Of a stretch of DNA of 64,000 nt, positions 53,982 through 62,979 are shown one piece after another. The notes under the pieces are model-generated. The model made no database searches, was not told the origin of the DNA, and was given only the letters and a program-made list of their open reading frames with translations. Both the position numbers and the translations under genes were made by a program. The DNA comes from an uncultured Lachnospiraceae bacterium. GTDB lineage: Bacteria > Bacillota > Clostridia > Lachnospirales > Lachnospiraceae. The first letter of the stretch is position 1; the number at the start of each line of letters is the position of its first letter. The DNA lies in contig CAJTKU010000002.1 in NCBI GenBank assembly GCA_910577015.1, positions 62,001 to 126,000 of the forward strand, read 5' to 3'.

Positions 53982-54304
53982 GCTTGGAAAGTTTGTATCA
54001 TATGGAATTTATCGTAGTGCTGGTTTTGATGGCACTGTTTTTATTTGCCTGTCTGATTCGGGCAGTGAAAGGGCCTCTGGTTGCAGACAGGGTAGTGGCT
54101 GTCAATATGATGGGAACCATGGTTATGGTGATGATAGCCGTTTTGGCGCTGCTGCTCGGGGAGGGCTATCTGGTGGACATCTGCCTGATTTATGCCATGA
54201 TAAGTTTTCTGGCGGTGATTGTGCTGACCAAGGTTTATATGGGCGTTTATCTGGCTAAAAATAAGTCAGAAGAGGGAAGGGGAAAGGAGGCCCGGGATGC
54301 TTGA
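53978..54304 (+). CDS. mrpF: Mrp/Mnh antiporter subunit F (MbhB-like)
   Basis: A 108-residue protein with three helices and the conserved RAVKGPLVADRVVAVNMMGT segment. The ATG overlaps the mrpE stop by four bases. The C-terminal tail is short and charged. Confidence 0.92.
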   Translation: MSLESLYHMEFIVVLVLMALFLFACLIRAVKGPLVADRVVAVNMMGTMVMVMIAVLALLLGEGYLVDICLIYAMISFLAVIVLTKVYMGVYLAKNKSEEGRGKEARDA

Positions 54305-54650
54305 ATGGTTCAGGTTTGCGGCAGGGACGGCGTTTCTTGCGATTGGCATTTTGATTTTTTTTGTACAGCTGTTGGGTGTGTTCCGTTATAAATATGTGTT
54401 GAACCGGATGCATGCTGCGGCCATGGGAGATACGCTGGGCATCAGTTTTTCCATGGTTGGGCTGATGATTTTTTCCGGCTTCAACTTTACCACCCTGAAG
54501 CTGGCGCTGGTGATTCTGTTTTTGTGGTGTGCGTCCCCGGTTTCCGCCCATCTGGTTGCAAGGCTTGAAACCACTACCAACGAAAACCTTTCGGATTTCT
54601 GCGATGTAAAAGGGGAAAAGGAAACGGATAAGGAGGAAGAAAAAGCATGA
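54297..54650 (+). CDS. mrpG: Mrp/Mnh antiporter subunit G (MbhC-like)
   Basis: A 117-residue three-helix protein with FFVQLLGVFRYKYVLNRMHAA and WCASPVSAHLVAR, typical of MrpG. It overlaps mrpF by eight bases; GGAAAGGAGG is inside the mrpF end. Confidence 0.92.
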   Translation: MLEWFRFAAGTAFLAIGILIFFVQLLGVFRYKYVLNRMHAAAMGDTLGISFSMVGLMIFSGFNFTTLKLALVILFLWCASPVSAHLVARLETTTNENLSDFCDVKGEKETDKEEEKA

Positions 54651-54907
54651 TTGTCCTGCAATATCTTTTGCTGGGGTTTCTGGTGGTCTGCGCAGTATCC
54701 GTCAGTTTATCCAAAAACCTGCTGAATTCCATTATTATCTACATGTCCTTCTCCCTTGTGATGTCAATGATTTGGATTTGCCTGGAATCCCCCGATTTGG
54801 CGATTACGGAGGCGGCTGTGGGGGCAGGCGTGACGAGCCTGCTGTTTTTCGTGACGCTGAAAAAAATTCATGCAATCAGAGAGGAAAAGACAGATGAAGA
54901 AGGATAA
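54647..54907 (+). CDS. MbhD-like subunit (DUF4040; MrpA C-terminal domain as separate gene)
   Basis: An 86-residue three-helix protein. LESPDLAITEAAVGAGVTSLLFF is the conserved stretch found at the C-terminal region of long MrpA and as the free MbhD subunit in membrane-bound hydrogenases. The ATG overlaps the mrpG stop (ATGA), and the 3' end overlaps the next gene by 14 bases. Confidence 0.88.
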   Translation: MIVLQYLLLGFLVVCAVSVSLSKNLLNSIIIYMSFSLVMSMIWICLESPDLAITEAAVGAGVTSLLFFVTLKKIHAIREEKTDEEG

Positions 54908-55808
54908 GTTTTTTGCCTGGCTGGACGGGGAAGAGGATTTATATACGGGTAATGTGGAGGTAAAACCTCAGGAAGAACATGAAGTGCCGAAAGAGTTGCT
55001 TATGGAGCGTATGCGGGAAAATAAGCGTCTCAGCGAGCGTGTAAACGATGTGGAACACAACAGGGAATACCGTTTTTTTAAGCATCTTTACCGCATCCTT
55101 GCCGTTGATTTCGGTATTCTCCTGATTCTGCTTCTACTGCTGGCAGTGTCTTTCCTGCCGCCGGTGGGACATGCCGCAAATCCGGACAACAACGAGGTTT
55201 CGGCGCGTTACATTGAAAAAGGCCTTCAGGAAACGGGGGCGGTCAATATTGTCACCGGCATGATTCTGGACTACCGTGCCTTTGACACCTTGGGGGAATC
55301 CCATGTGCTGTTTGTTGCGGCAGTCACGGTATTTGTGCTGCTGCGCGCCGGTAAGGGCAGACAAGAGGAAAACGACCGTATTTACGAGCCCAAAAACGAT
55401 ACCATCCTGCAGAAGGCCGCGTTTGTGTTGGTTCCCATGATAATGATTTTTGGCATCTATGTGATTTTGAACGGGCATCTTTCTCCCGGCGGCGGTTTTT
55501 CGGGAGGCGCGATAATCGGTTCGGGACTGATTTTGTATTTGAATGCCTTTGGCTTTGCAAAAACGGAGCGTTTTTTTACGGAAAAAACATACAAAAGGGT
55601 CTGCCTTTTTTCGCTGGCTTTTTACTGCCTGGCAAAAAGCTATTCCTTTTATACGGGGGCAAACGACATACACAGTGCGATACCGCTTGGGACGCCGGGC
55701 GCCATTTTAAGCAGCGGGCTCATCCTGCCTTTGAATATCTGCGTGGGTCTGGTGGTGGCATGTACCATGTATGCCTTTTATGCGCTTTTTCGGAAGGGAG
55801 GTTTTTAG
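54894..55808 (+). CDS. mrpB: Fused MbhE-MbhF (MrpA tail + MrpB) antiporter subunit
   Basis: A 304-residue protein. A hydrophilic N-terminus (1-55) is followed by a segment with the MbhE pattern (SARYIEKGLQETGAVNIVTG, ILDYRAFDTLGE) and then a four-helix MrpB domain (ILNGHLSPGGGFSGGAIIGSG, HSAIPLGTPGA). In Mrp the first part ends MrpA and in Mbh it is MbhE; here it is joined to MrpB. The ATG at 54894 has GAGGAAAAG upstream. Confidence 0.87.
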   Translation: MKKDKFFAWLDGEEDLYTGNVEVKPQEEHEVPKELLMERMRENKRLSERVNDVEHNREYRFFKHLYRILAVDFGILLILLLLLAVSFLPPVGHAANPDNNEVSARYIEKGLQETGAVNIVTGMILDYRAFDTLGESHVLFVAAVTVFVLLRAGKGRQEENDRIYEPKNDTILQKAAFVLVPMIMIFGIYVILNGHLSPGGGFSGGAIIGSGLILYLNAFGFAKTERFFTEKTYKRVCLFSLAFYCLAKSYSFYTGANDIHSAIPLGTPGAILSSGLILPLNICVGLVVACTMYAFYALFRKGGF

Positions 55809-55809
55809 T

Positions 55810-56184
55810 ATGGGTCCGAACCTGTTTTCCAATTTCGGGGAAGCGGTGGCCATGATTTTGTTTGGCATCGGCTTCTGCAATCTGCTTTTACAAAAAAACC
55901 TTATCAAAAAAATTATCGGGTTAAACATTATGGACAGCGCAATATACCTTTTTCTGGCGGAGAAAGGATATATTACCGGCAGGGCGGCGCCCATTGTGAC
56001 GGACGGCATACAGAGTGTGGAGGCGTACATTAACCCGGTTCCCAGCGGACTTGTGCTGACGGGCATCGTGGTATCCGTGTCGGTAACGGCGCTGATGCTT
56101 TCCCTGACCATCCGGCTGTACCGCAGGTATCACACCCTTGATTTGGATGAGATTTCCGCGCTGCTCAAAAAGGAGGGGAGATAG
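55810..56184 (+). CDS. mrpC: Mrp/Mnh antiporter subunit C (NuoK-like)
   Basis: A 124-residue three-helix NuoK-like protein with LFGIGFCNLLLQKNLIKKIIG and the conserved Asp-Pro-containing loop region INPVPSGLVLTGIVVSVSVTAL. GGGAGG precedes the ATG, two bases after the previous stop. Confidence 0.92.
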   Translation: MGPNLFSNFGEAVAMILFGIGFCNLLLQKNLIKKIIGLNIMDSAIYLFLAEKGYITGRAAPIVTDGIQSVEAYINPVPSGLVLTGIVVSVSVTALMLSLTIRLYRRYHTLDLDEISALLKKEGR

Positions 56185-57675
56185 ATGGATTTCGTGCAGA
56201 ATTTCCCCTTTTTCTCTATTGTGGTTTCCTTGTTTTCCGGCGCAGTCTGCTCCGTATTGAACGGGAAAGCGGCGCGTGCAATAAACCGGGTTGTTTTGAG
56301 CGCGGTGATGGTTTTGTCGGCGGCAACCCTTGTTTTCACCCTGCAGACAGGGGAAAGCTATACTTACAAAATGGGACATTTTCCTGCGCCTTTCGGCAAT
56401 GAAATTCGTGCCGGGGTGTTGGAATCCGCACTGGCGTTGTTCTTTTGTTTTATTATGCTGTTTTCGTTATGGGGAGGCAGGAAGCATATTGAAGAAGAGG
56501 TAGAAGCGGATAAACTGAACTATTATTATATCCTGACAAATATGATGCTCTGCTCCCTGCTTGCGATTATCTATACCAACGATTTGTTTACGGCGTATGT
56601 ATTTGTGGAAATCAATACCATATCGGCATGCGGGCTGATTATGATAAGGCAGACCGGGCGTACCATAGAGGCGGCGGTCAGGTACATGATTATGAGCCTT
56701 TTAGGCTCCGGCCTTTTGCTGATGGGGCTTTGTATGCTCTATGATTTGACGGGCCACCTCTTAATGGAAAACATCAGGGAGGCTGTTGTGCTGCTGCATG
56801 CTTCCGGACGGTATCAGGTGCCTCTTACCATTACAATCGGTCTTATGACGGTTGGACTTGCCATCAAGAGCGCCCTGTTTCCTTTTCATACGTGGGTGCC
56901 GGACGCTTACGGCTATTCCACGGCTTCAAGCGCAGCCATCCTTTCAAGCCTTGTGAGCAAGGGGTATATTTTCCTGTTAATAAAAATAATCTACCGGGTA
57001 ATCGGCTTTGAAGTGTTCGGCGACAGCAAAATCAATAATATCCTGTTTGTGTTCGGGCTTGCAGGCATGATATTCGGCTCCCTGAGCGCCATCAAGGAGG
57101 ACGATATCCGGCGGATGGTTGCCTTTTCTTCCGTAGCGCAGATTGGGTACATCTATATGGGCATCGGCATGGGGACGCAGGCGGGCATGGCGGCAGCCGT
57201 CTTTCACATTTTTTCCCATGCGGCAACAAAGGCGCTTTTGTTTATCGCCGGCGTGGGTTTGACCGATGTATCGGGGCAAAGCAAACGGTTTGCGGATTTG
57301 AAGGGTTCCGCCTACCGCAACAAAATTGCAGGTGCGGCCTTCGGCGCAGGTGCGCTTTCCATGGTGGGGGTGCCGCTTTTCTCGGGTTTTATCAGTAAAC
57401 TTTTGTTTTCGCAGGCTGCGGTGCTAAACCACGGCAAGATGCTGCCTGCATTGATTGCGCTTGCAGTCAGTACCGTACTGAATGCAATTTACTTTATGAA
57501 AACGGTCATAAGGATTTACAGGCCCATGGAAACGGATTATGAGGTTCGTACGTTTGGCAGGCAGAAGCTGTTTGCCGTCTCATGCATCTGTCTGGTGGCG
57601 TTGAATGTTTTATTGGGAACCATGTCCCAATTTTTGGTGGATTTAATCGGAAAAGGACTGGAGATGTTTGCATGA
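56185..57675 (+). CDS. Proton/cation-translocating NuoN/MrpD-like subunit 1
   Basis: A 496-residue protein with about 14 membrane helices. Antiporter-core signatures are the Glu in VFVEINTISACG, the Lys in GLAIKSALFPFHTWVPDAYG and the Lys/His in FSHAATKALLF. By order (after E, F, G, D, E/F, C) it is the MbhH/MrpD equivalent. It starts directly after the mrpC stop and overlaps the next gene by four bases. Confidence 0.9.
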   Translation: MDFVQNFPFFSIVVSLFSGAVCSVLNGKAARAINRVVLSAVMVLSAATLVFTLQTGESYTYKMGHFPAPFGNEIRAGVLESALALFFCFIMLFSLWGGRKHIEEEVEADKLNYYYILTNMMLCSLLAIIYTNDLFTAYVFVEINTISACGLIMIRQTGRTIEAAVRYMIMSLLGSGLLLMGLCMLYDLTGHLLMENIREAVVLLHASGRYQVPLTITIGLMTVGLAIKSALFPFHTWVPDAYGYSTASSAAILSSLVSKGYIFLLIKIIYRVIGFEVFGDSKINNILFVFGLAGMIFGSLSAIKEDDIRRMVAFSSVAQIGYIYMGIGMGTQAGMAAAVFHIFSHAATKALLFIAGVGLTDVSGQSKRFADLKGSAYRNKIAGAAFGAGALSMVGVPLFSGFISKLLFSQAAVLNHGKMLPALIALAVSTVLNAIYFMKTVIRIYRPMETDYEVRTFGRQKLFAVSCICLVALNVLLGTMSQFLVDLIGKGLEMFA

Positions 57676-59177
57676 TAGTAGCGTCCATACTGGTTCCGGT
57701 GTGCGCAGGGCTTCTGCTGCTTTTACCCGGATGGAAAAACAGAAAAAATCTGTGTATTTATACCGCCGTTATACTGGCATTGTCCGGTGTTCTGGCGGTG
57801 GCGGCACTTTTTGTGACGAAGGACAATGTGCCTGTGACGGTATTTTCCCTGACGAGAAACCTGCCTGTTTTATTTAAGGCGGACGGCATCAGTCGTTTCT
57901 TTGCGGCAGTCACGACTGTGGTATGGCTGGCGGCAGGTCTGTATTCTTTTTCCTATATGTCCCGTGAAAAGAGGGAAAAAGGGTATTATGGTTTTTATCT
58001 GATTGTATACGGCATTTTGCTCGGACTTGACTTTGCGGGTAATATCATTACATTTTATGTGTTTTATGAGCTGATGACGCTGGCTTCCCTTCCGCTGGTT
58101 ATGCACACAAGAACCCGGGAAGCGGTACTGGCAGGACTGAAGTATCTGTTTTTCTCACTTGCAGGCGCCTATATGGTACTGTTTGGCATCTATTTTTTAA
58201 ACAGGTATGCCAATACCCTTACCTTTACCGCAGGGGGTGTGCTGGATATGTCGCTGCTTGAGGGAAAAGGCGGACTTTTACTTACCGCCGCGTTTCTGAT
58301 GCTTTTTGGTTTCGGCGTAAAAGCAGGTATGTATCCCATGCATGTCTGGCTGACGGCCGCGCATCCTGTGGCTCCTGCCCCGGCGTCCGCCGCGCTTTCG
58401 GGTGTGATTGTAAAAGCCGGTGTGTTGGGAGTTGTCCGCACTGTGTATTTTTTGTTCGGCACGGAGTTTATCCGTGGAACATGGGTACAGAAAACATGGC
58501 TTGCGCTGATACTGGTTACCATTCTGACAGGCTCGGCGATGGCGTGCAGGGAAAAAGCGCTCAAAAAAAGGCTGGCGTATTCCACGGTCAGCCAGGTGTC
58601 CTATATTTTGCTGGGGATTGCGCTCCTTACGCCGCAGGGATTTGTGGGCGCGCTGCTCCACACAGGCAGCCATGCCCTTATGAAATGCGGCCTGTTCCTT
58701 ACAGCCGGTGCAATTATTCGGAAAACAGGGAAAACAAGGGTGGATGAACTGGCCGGAATCGGAAAAAAGATGCCCGCTACCATGTGGTGTTTTTTGGTGT
58801 TTTCCTTGTCGTTAATCGGAATGCCTCCTTTTGCGGGATTTGTCAGTAAGTGGTATCTGGGACTGGGATGCATGGAATCCGGCCTGCCGGTTTATGGCGT
58901 CCTGGGGGCGGTTATCCTTCTTGTCAGTGCAATGCTTACGGCTTTATACCTGCTTCCGATAGCGGTGAAAGGTTTTTTGCCGGGGAAGGGATACAGGGGA
59001 CAGCCGGGGGAGGTTTCCGATGAACCGGCAGTTAAAAGGGAGGAGGCCCCGCTTCTTATGTGTATCAGCATGGCAGTTCTGGCGCTGGCGGTTTTGCTTT
59101 TGGGAATGTTTCCCGGAAAAATATTGGAGTCCTGCGGCAGCATGGCGGGAATCCTTTTTAAGGGGGTGGCAGGATGA
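57672..59177 (+). CDS. Proton/cation-translocating MrpD/NuoM-like subunit 2
   Basis: A 501-residue protein with about 14 helices and the core residues in FYVFYELMTLASLPLVMH, FGVKAGMYPMHVWLTAAHP and HTGSHALMKCGLF. The ATG at 57672 overlaps the previous stop (ATGA). It is a paralogue of the neighbours at 56185, 59174 and 60653. Confidence 0.9.
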   Translation: MIVASILVPVCAGLLLLLPGWKNRKNLCIYTAVILALSGVLAVAALFVTKDNVPVTVFSLTRNLPVLFKADGISRFFAAVTTVVWLAAGLYSFSYMSREKREKGYYGFYLIVYGILLGLDFAGNIITFYVFYELMTLASLPLVMHTRTREAVLAGLKYLFFSLAGAYMVLFGIYFLNRYANTLTFTAGGVLDMSLLEGKGGLLLTAAFLMLFGFGVKAGMYPMHVWLTAAHPVAPAPASAALSGVIVKAGVLGVVRTVYFLFGTEFIRGTWVQKTWLALILVTILTGSAMACREKALKKRLAYSTVSQVSYILLGIALLTPQGFVGALLHTGSHALMKCGLFLTAGAIIRKTGKTRVDELAGIGKKMPATMWCFLVFSLSLIGMPPFAGFVSKWYLGLGCMESGLPVYGVLGAVILLVSAMLTALYLLPIAVKGFLPGKGYRGQPGEVSDEPAVKREEAPLLMCISMAVLALAVLLLGMFPGKILESCGSMAGILFKGVAG

Positions 59178-60640
59178 GCAAAATTTTGATGCCGGCGGCA
59201 ATACTGCTGCCGATTGTTGGAAGCTTTTTGGTGCCGCTTATAAAATGGAAGCGCCGTACCGTTATGCTTGTTTACATGGAGGCGCTAATCTGTGCGACTT
59301 CCGTACTGGTGTGGAGCCTTTTGTTTAACAGGCCCGGGGAGGCTTTCCGCATCGTATATTTTACCGGAAACCTGGCGCTTGAGCTGAAGTTGGACGGCTT
59401 GTCCATGGTTTTTGCAGGAATGCTTTCAACGCTCTGGCCGTTGGCGGCGCTCTATTCGTTTGAATATATGAAGCAGGAGGAAAGGGAAAAACAGTTTTTT
59501 ATGTTTTATATCATCACCTACGGGGTCACCCTGGGAATCTCCTTTGCCGGAAACCTGTTAACCATGTATTGCTTTTATGAGCTTCTGACGCTGGTAACTG
59601 TCCCCCTTGTCATGCATACCCTGACAAAGCAGGCTGTCCTGGCAAGCAGAAAATACCTGTATTACTCGTTGGGGGGAGCGGCGTTTGCCTTTATCGGGCT
59701 GATATTTGTCATCGTCTATGGCTCTACCACCAATTTTGTGTACGGGGGCGTGCTGGATATTGCAAAAATAGGGGACAGGACGGGCGTCCTTCTCTTAATC
59801 TATGTGCTTGCATTTTGCGGATTCGGCGTGAAGGCGGCGTTGTTTCCTTTTCACTCCTGGCTGCCTGATGCGGGCGTTGCGCCCACCCCGGTGACAGCCC
59901 TCCTCCATGCGGTGGCGGTAGTGAAATCAGGCGCTTTTGCCATTATGCGCCTGACCTATTATAGTTTTGGAACGGATTTCCTTCGGGGAACTTGGGCGCA
60001 GAATGTAGTGATGGGACTGACGATTGTCACGATTGTATACGGTTGTTCCAAGGCGGTTAAGGAAACCCACCTGAAGAGGAGGCTGGCATATTCTACCTCC
60101 AGCAATCTATCTTATATCTTATTCGGCGTTACCGTTATGACGCCCATGGGACTTACGGGAGCATTAACCCATATGGTATTCCATGCGCTTATGAAAATAT
60201 GCGCGTTTTTCTGTGTAGGCGCCATGATGCAGAAAGCAGGCTGCCGGTATGTTTATGAGATTGACGGTCTGGGAAGGAAAATGCCCCGGGTATCCGCCTG
60301 CTTTGCGGTGTCTGCCCTGGGCCTTATGGGTGTTCCCCTGACTGCCGGTTTTATCAGCAAGTGGAATCTGGCGTCAGCGGCGGTATTTACGGAAAACAGG
60401 CTGGCGTATATAGGCGTCGGCGCGCTTTTAGTGTCAGCTCTGCTTACGGCCATTTATATGTTTGGCATGGTAATACGCTTATTTACTCCCAGAGAGCAGG
60501 TGGATTCTGCAAAACCGGATGAACCGGGAGCGTGCATGCGCATTCCCCTCTATCTTTTTGCGGTGGGCATCCTGTTTCTGGGATTATATTCTGCACCTGT
60601 CGTCGGTTTTTTGTCTGACGTGGCGGCAGGAGTGCGATAG
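59174..60640 (+). CDS. Proton/cation-translocating MrpD/NuoM-like subunit 3
   Basis: A 488-residue, about 14-helix protein with YCFYELLTLVTVPLVMHTL, GFGVKAALFPFHSWLPDAG and HMVFHALMKICAF. Very close in pattern to subunit 2, suggesting internal duplication. Overlaps the previous stop by four bases. Confidence 0.9.
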   Translation: MSKILMPAAILLPIVGSFLVPLIKWKRRTVMLVYMEALICATSVLVWSLLFNRPGEAFRIVYFTGNLALELKLDGLSMVFAGMLSTLWPLAALYSFEYMKQEEREKQFFMFYIITYGVTLGISFAGNLLTMYCFYELLTLVTVPLVMHTLTKQAVLASRKYLYYSLGGAAFAFIGLIFVIVYGSTTNFVYGGVLDIAKIGDRTGVLLLIYVLAFCGFGVKAALFPFHSWLPDAGVAPTPVTALLHAVAVVKSGAFAIMRLTYYSFGTDFLRGTWAQNVVMGLTIVTIVYGCSKAVKETHLKRRLAYSTSSNLSYILFGVTVMTPMGLTGALTHMVFHALMKICAFFCVGAMMQKAGCRYVYEIDGLGRKMPRVSACFAVSALGLMGVPLTAGFISKWNLASAAVFTENRLAYIGVGALLVSALLTAIYMFGMVIRLFTPREQVDSAKPDEPGACMRIPLYLFAVGILFLGLYSAPVVGFLSDVAAGVR

Positions 60641-60652
60641 GAGGTGGCAGAA

Positions 60653-62752
60653 TTGGAAGCATGGATTACATTTGCGGTGATATGGCCTTTTATAGGGGCA
60701 TTTCTGACATGGCTGTGCGGTCTTTTCGGGGAAAGCGCAGGAAAAGGCAGGACGGGCAAAAAGATTCTTTGTGCGGACTGTAGGAGGAATATCATGGCAG
60801 CAGTGACAGTATCGGTGGAGGTTTTGCTTGCCGCCGTCCTGTGCCTGCATCCGTTTTTGGAAAAGCTTCCTGTTTCCGTGGACTTACAGGCGGGCTCTGC
60901 CATGGCGGCAGCGGCGGCAGAATGGAAGGGGTTTGGCGGCATGGGGCTTACCTTTGCCACTGACAGTTTCCGGCTTTTGTATACCCTTGTAGCGGCTTTT
61001 ATGTGGTTTGTCAGCGCCTTGTTTTCTTTTTCCTATATGAAGGAGTATGAACATAAGAACAGGTATTATTTCTTTTTGTTAATGACGTTGGGCGCTACGG
61101 TGGGTGTTTTTCTTTCCGGTGATTTTTTTACCATGTTTGTATTTTTTGAGATGATGTCGCTGACGTCCTATATGTGGGTGGCGCAGGATGAGAGGAAGGA
61201 ATCCCTTCTTGCGGCGGAAACGTATCTTGCCATTGCCATTATAGGCGGGCTTTGTATCCTGATGGGAATGTTTCTCTTATACGGGGAAACCAAAACGCTT
61301 TCTACGCTGGGGGATTTGCGGGTTTTCTGGCAGGGCGCCCCGACAAACGGAATACGCAAGGGAAGGCTGAAAGCGGCGGGCATTCTGATGCTTTTGGGAT
61401 TTGGCGCAAAAGCCGGTGTGGCGCCCCTGCATATCTGGCTGCCCAAAGCACATCCCGTTGCGCCTGCGCCTGCTTCGGCGCTTTTGTCCGGCATCCTTAC
61501 CAAAACGGGTGTGTTTGGCTGTATGCTGCTTGTGCTGCAGCTATTTGCGGGAAGTGAGGCATTCGGAAGGCTTATCTTCCTGTTGGGACTTCTTACCATG
61601 GTGGCAGGCGCCCTGCTTGCCCTGTTTTCCGTGAATTTAAAGCGTACGCTGGCATGTTCCTCCGTATCCCAGATAGGATTTATTTTTACGGGACTTGGAA
61701 TGGCGGGAATGTTTAGCGGCAGGGAGATGGGTGAAGGTTTTCAGAGCTCCTTAAACGGTGCAATACTCCATATGGTAAACCACTCCCTGCTAAAGCTTCT
61801 GCTGTTCTGTGCGGCGGGCGTGGTGTATATGAACCTGCATAAGCTGAATTTGAACGATATACGCGGTTTCGGAAGGAAGAAACCGCTTTTAAACCTGCTG
61901 TTTCTTGTGGGAAGCCTGGGACTTGCGGGAGCGCCGCTGTTTAACGCTTACGTCAGTAAAAGCCTGATTCATGAAGGGATGACAATATGGCACGAAAATT
62001 TTGGCGGGTTGTGGATGAAGGGGGCGGAAATGCTGTTTCTGCTTAGCGGCGGCTTGACTGCCGCCTATATGGCAAAGCTGTATATCGTTGTATTCTGGGA
62101 GAAAAATAAGGATGGCGCATTGCAGGCGTCATATGAGGAAAAGAAAACATATATGGATGGTCTAAGCGCCTTTTTACTTACAATAACAGCTGTTTTTATT
62201 CCGACAATCGGTATTGGGGGTGGTATTATGTTAAAAACCTTTAACATGGAGAGTCTGTCCGGCGCATTTTTCTCCCTTGCCGCAGGCGCTGCCGTATATC
62301 TTCTGGCAGTAAGGAAAGGTATGATGAAAAATGGGGAATACGTGGACAGGTGGCTGCCAAAATGGGATTTGGAAAACAGGGTATACCGGCCCTTGTTAAA
62401 GGGAATTGTATTTGGCCTGTGCGTCATTTTAAGGCTGCTTGACCGGCTGCCCGATTATATTGTAGTGGGCTTGAGAAAGACTGTATACAGGGATGCGCCC
62501 CTTTCCCATGAACTGGAGGAGGGCAATGTTTTTACCCACGCGGCCGGTGTGCTGTTAGACGGCGTCAAAAAGGCTTTGAACCGTACTGTCTGCAGGAAAA
62601 GGCCTATTGAGGTTTCTTTTGAACACCGTTTGGCAATGCTCGAAAAGGAGCAGAGCGAAAACAATGTCATGATTGGCAGAAGCTTGTCGTTTGGCCTGCT
62701 GTTATTTTGCCTTGGCCTGTTGTTCACCCTGCTTTATATGCTTTTATCCTGA
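60653..62752 (+). CDS. Large proton/cation-translocating subunit 4 (NuoL/HyfB-like)
   Basis: A 699-residue protein, longer than its neighbours. Core signatures are FVFFEMMSLTSYMWVAQDE, GFGAKAGVAPLHIWLPKAHP and HMVNHSLLKLLLF; the C-terminal extension (about 530-699) has further helices, including a last one at the very end, and a cytoplasmic-looking loop around 600-660, as in HyfB/HycC or MrpA. The TTG at 60653 is chosen because AGGAGG lies eight bases upstream; a GTG at 60644 overlaps that site. Last gene of the operon. Confidence 0.88.
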   Translation: MEAWITFAVIWPFIGAFLTWLCGLFGESAGKGRTGKKILCADCRRNIMAAVTVSVEVLLAAVLCLHPFLEKLPVSVDLQAGSAMAAAAAEWKGFGGMGLTFATDSFRLLYTLVAAFMWFVSALFSFSYMKEYEHKNRYYFFLLMTLGATVGVFLSGDFFTMFVFFEMMSLTSYMWVAQDERKESLLAAETYLAIAIIGGLCILMGMFLLYGETKTLSTLGDLRVFWQGAPTNGIRKGRLKAAGILMLLGFGAKAGVAPLHIWLPKAHPVAPAPASALLSGILTKTGVFGCMLLVLQLFAGSEAFGRLIFLLGLLTMVAGALLALFSVNLKRTLACSSVSQIGFIFTGLGMAGMFSGREMGEGFQSSLNGAILHMVNHSLLKLLLFCAAGVVYMNLHKLNLNDIRGFGRKKPLLNLLFLVGSLGLAGAPLFNAYVSKSLIHEGMTIWHENFGGLWMKGAEMLFLLSGGLTAAYMAKLYIVVFWEKNKDGALQASYEEKKTYMDGLSAFLLTITAVFIPTIGIGGGIMLKTFNMESLSGAFFSLAAGAAVYLLAVRKGMMKNGEYVDRWLPKWDLENRVYRPLLKGIVFGLCVILRLLDRLPDYIVVGLRKTVYRDAPLSHELEEGNVFTHAAGVLLDGVKKALNRTVCRKRPIEVSFEHRLAMLEKEQSENNVMIGRSLSFGLLLFCLGLLFTLLYMLLS

Positions 62753-62799
62753 AAATATTAATGACGGAAAAACAGTCAAATTTAATAAAAAACGCCTTT

Positions 62800-62833
62800 A
62801 AAATGCAAGTGATAAGATGCTAACTTGCATTTT
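62800..62833 (+). terminator. Hairpin after the antiporter operon
   Basis: AAAATGCAAGT (62800-62810) pairs with ACTTGCATTTT (62823-62833); the 3' arm ends in four Ts. It lies 48 bases after the last stop. Confidence 0.55.
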
Positions 62834-62921
62834 GATAAAAAACGGTTGGTTGTAAAATAAAAAAATAGTACAGCAAATGCCAAGTAGATAAGGACTCGCC
62901 CATGACAAAAGCATAAAAATT

Positions 62922-62963
62922 AAAACAGGATATAAATATCGCAAGATATTTATATCCTGTTTT
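62922..62963. terminator. Bidirectional terminator between the antiporter operon and pyrG
   Basis: A perfect 19-base stem (62922-62940 with 62945-62963) closed by a GCAA tetraloop, with T-rich flanks on both strands. It sits 16 bases beyond the pyrG stop. Confidence 0.85.
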
Positions 62964-62979
62964 TGGTAAAATATTCCAT

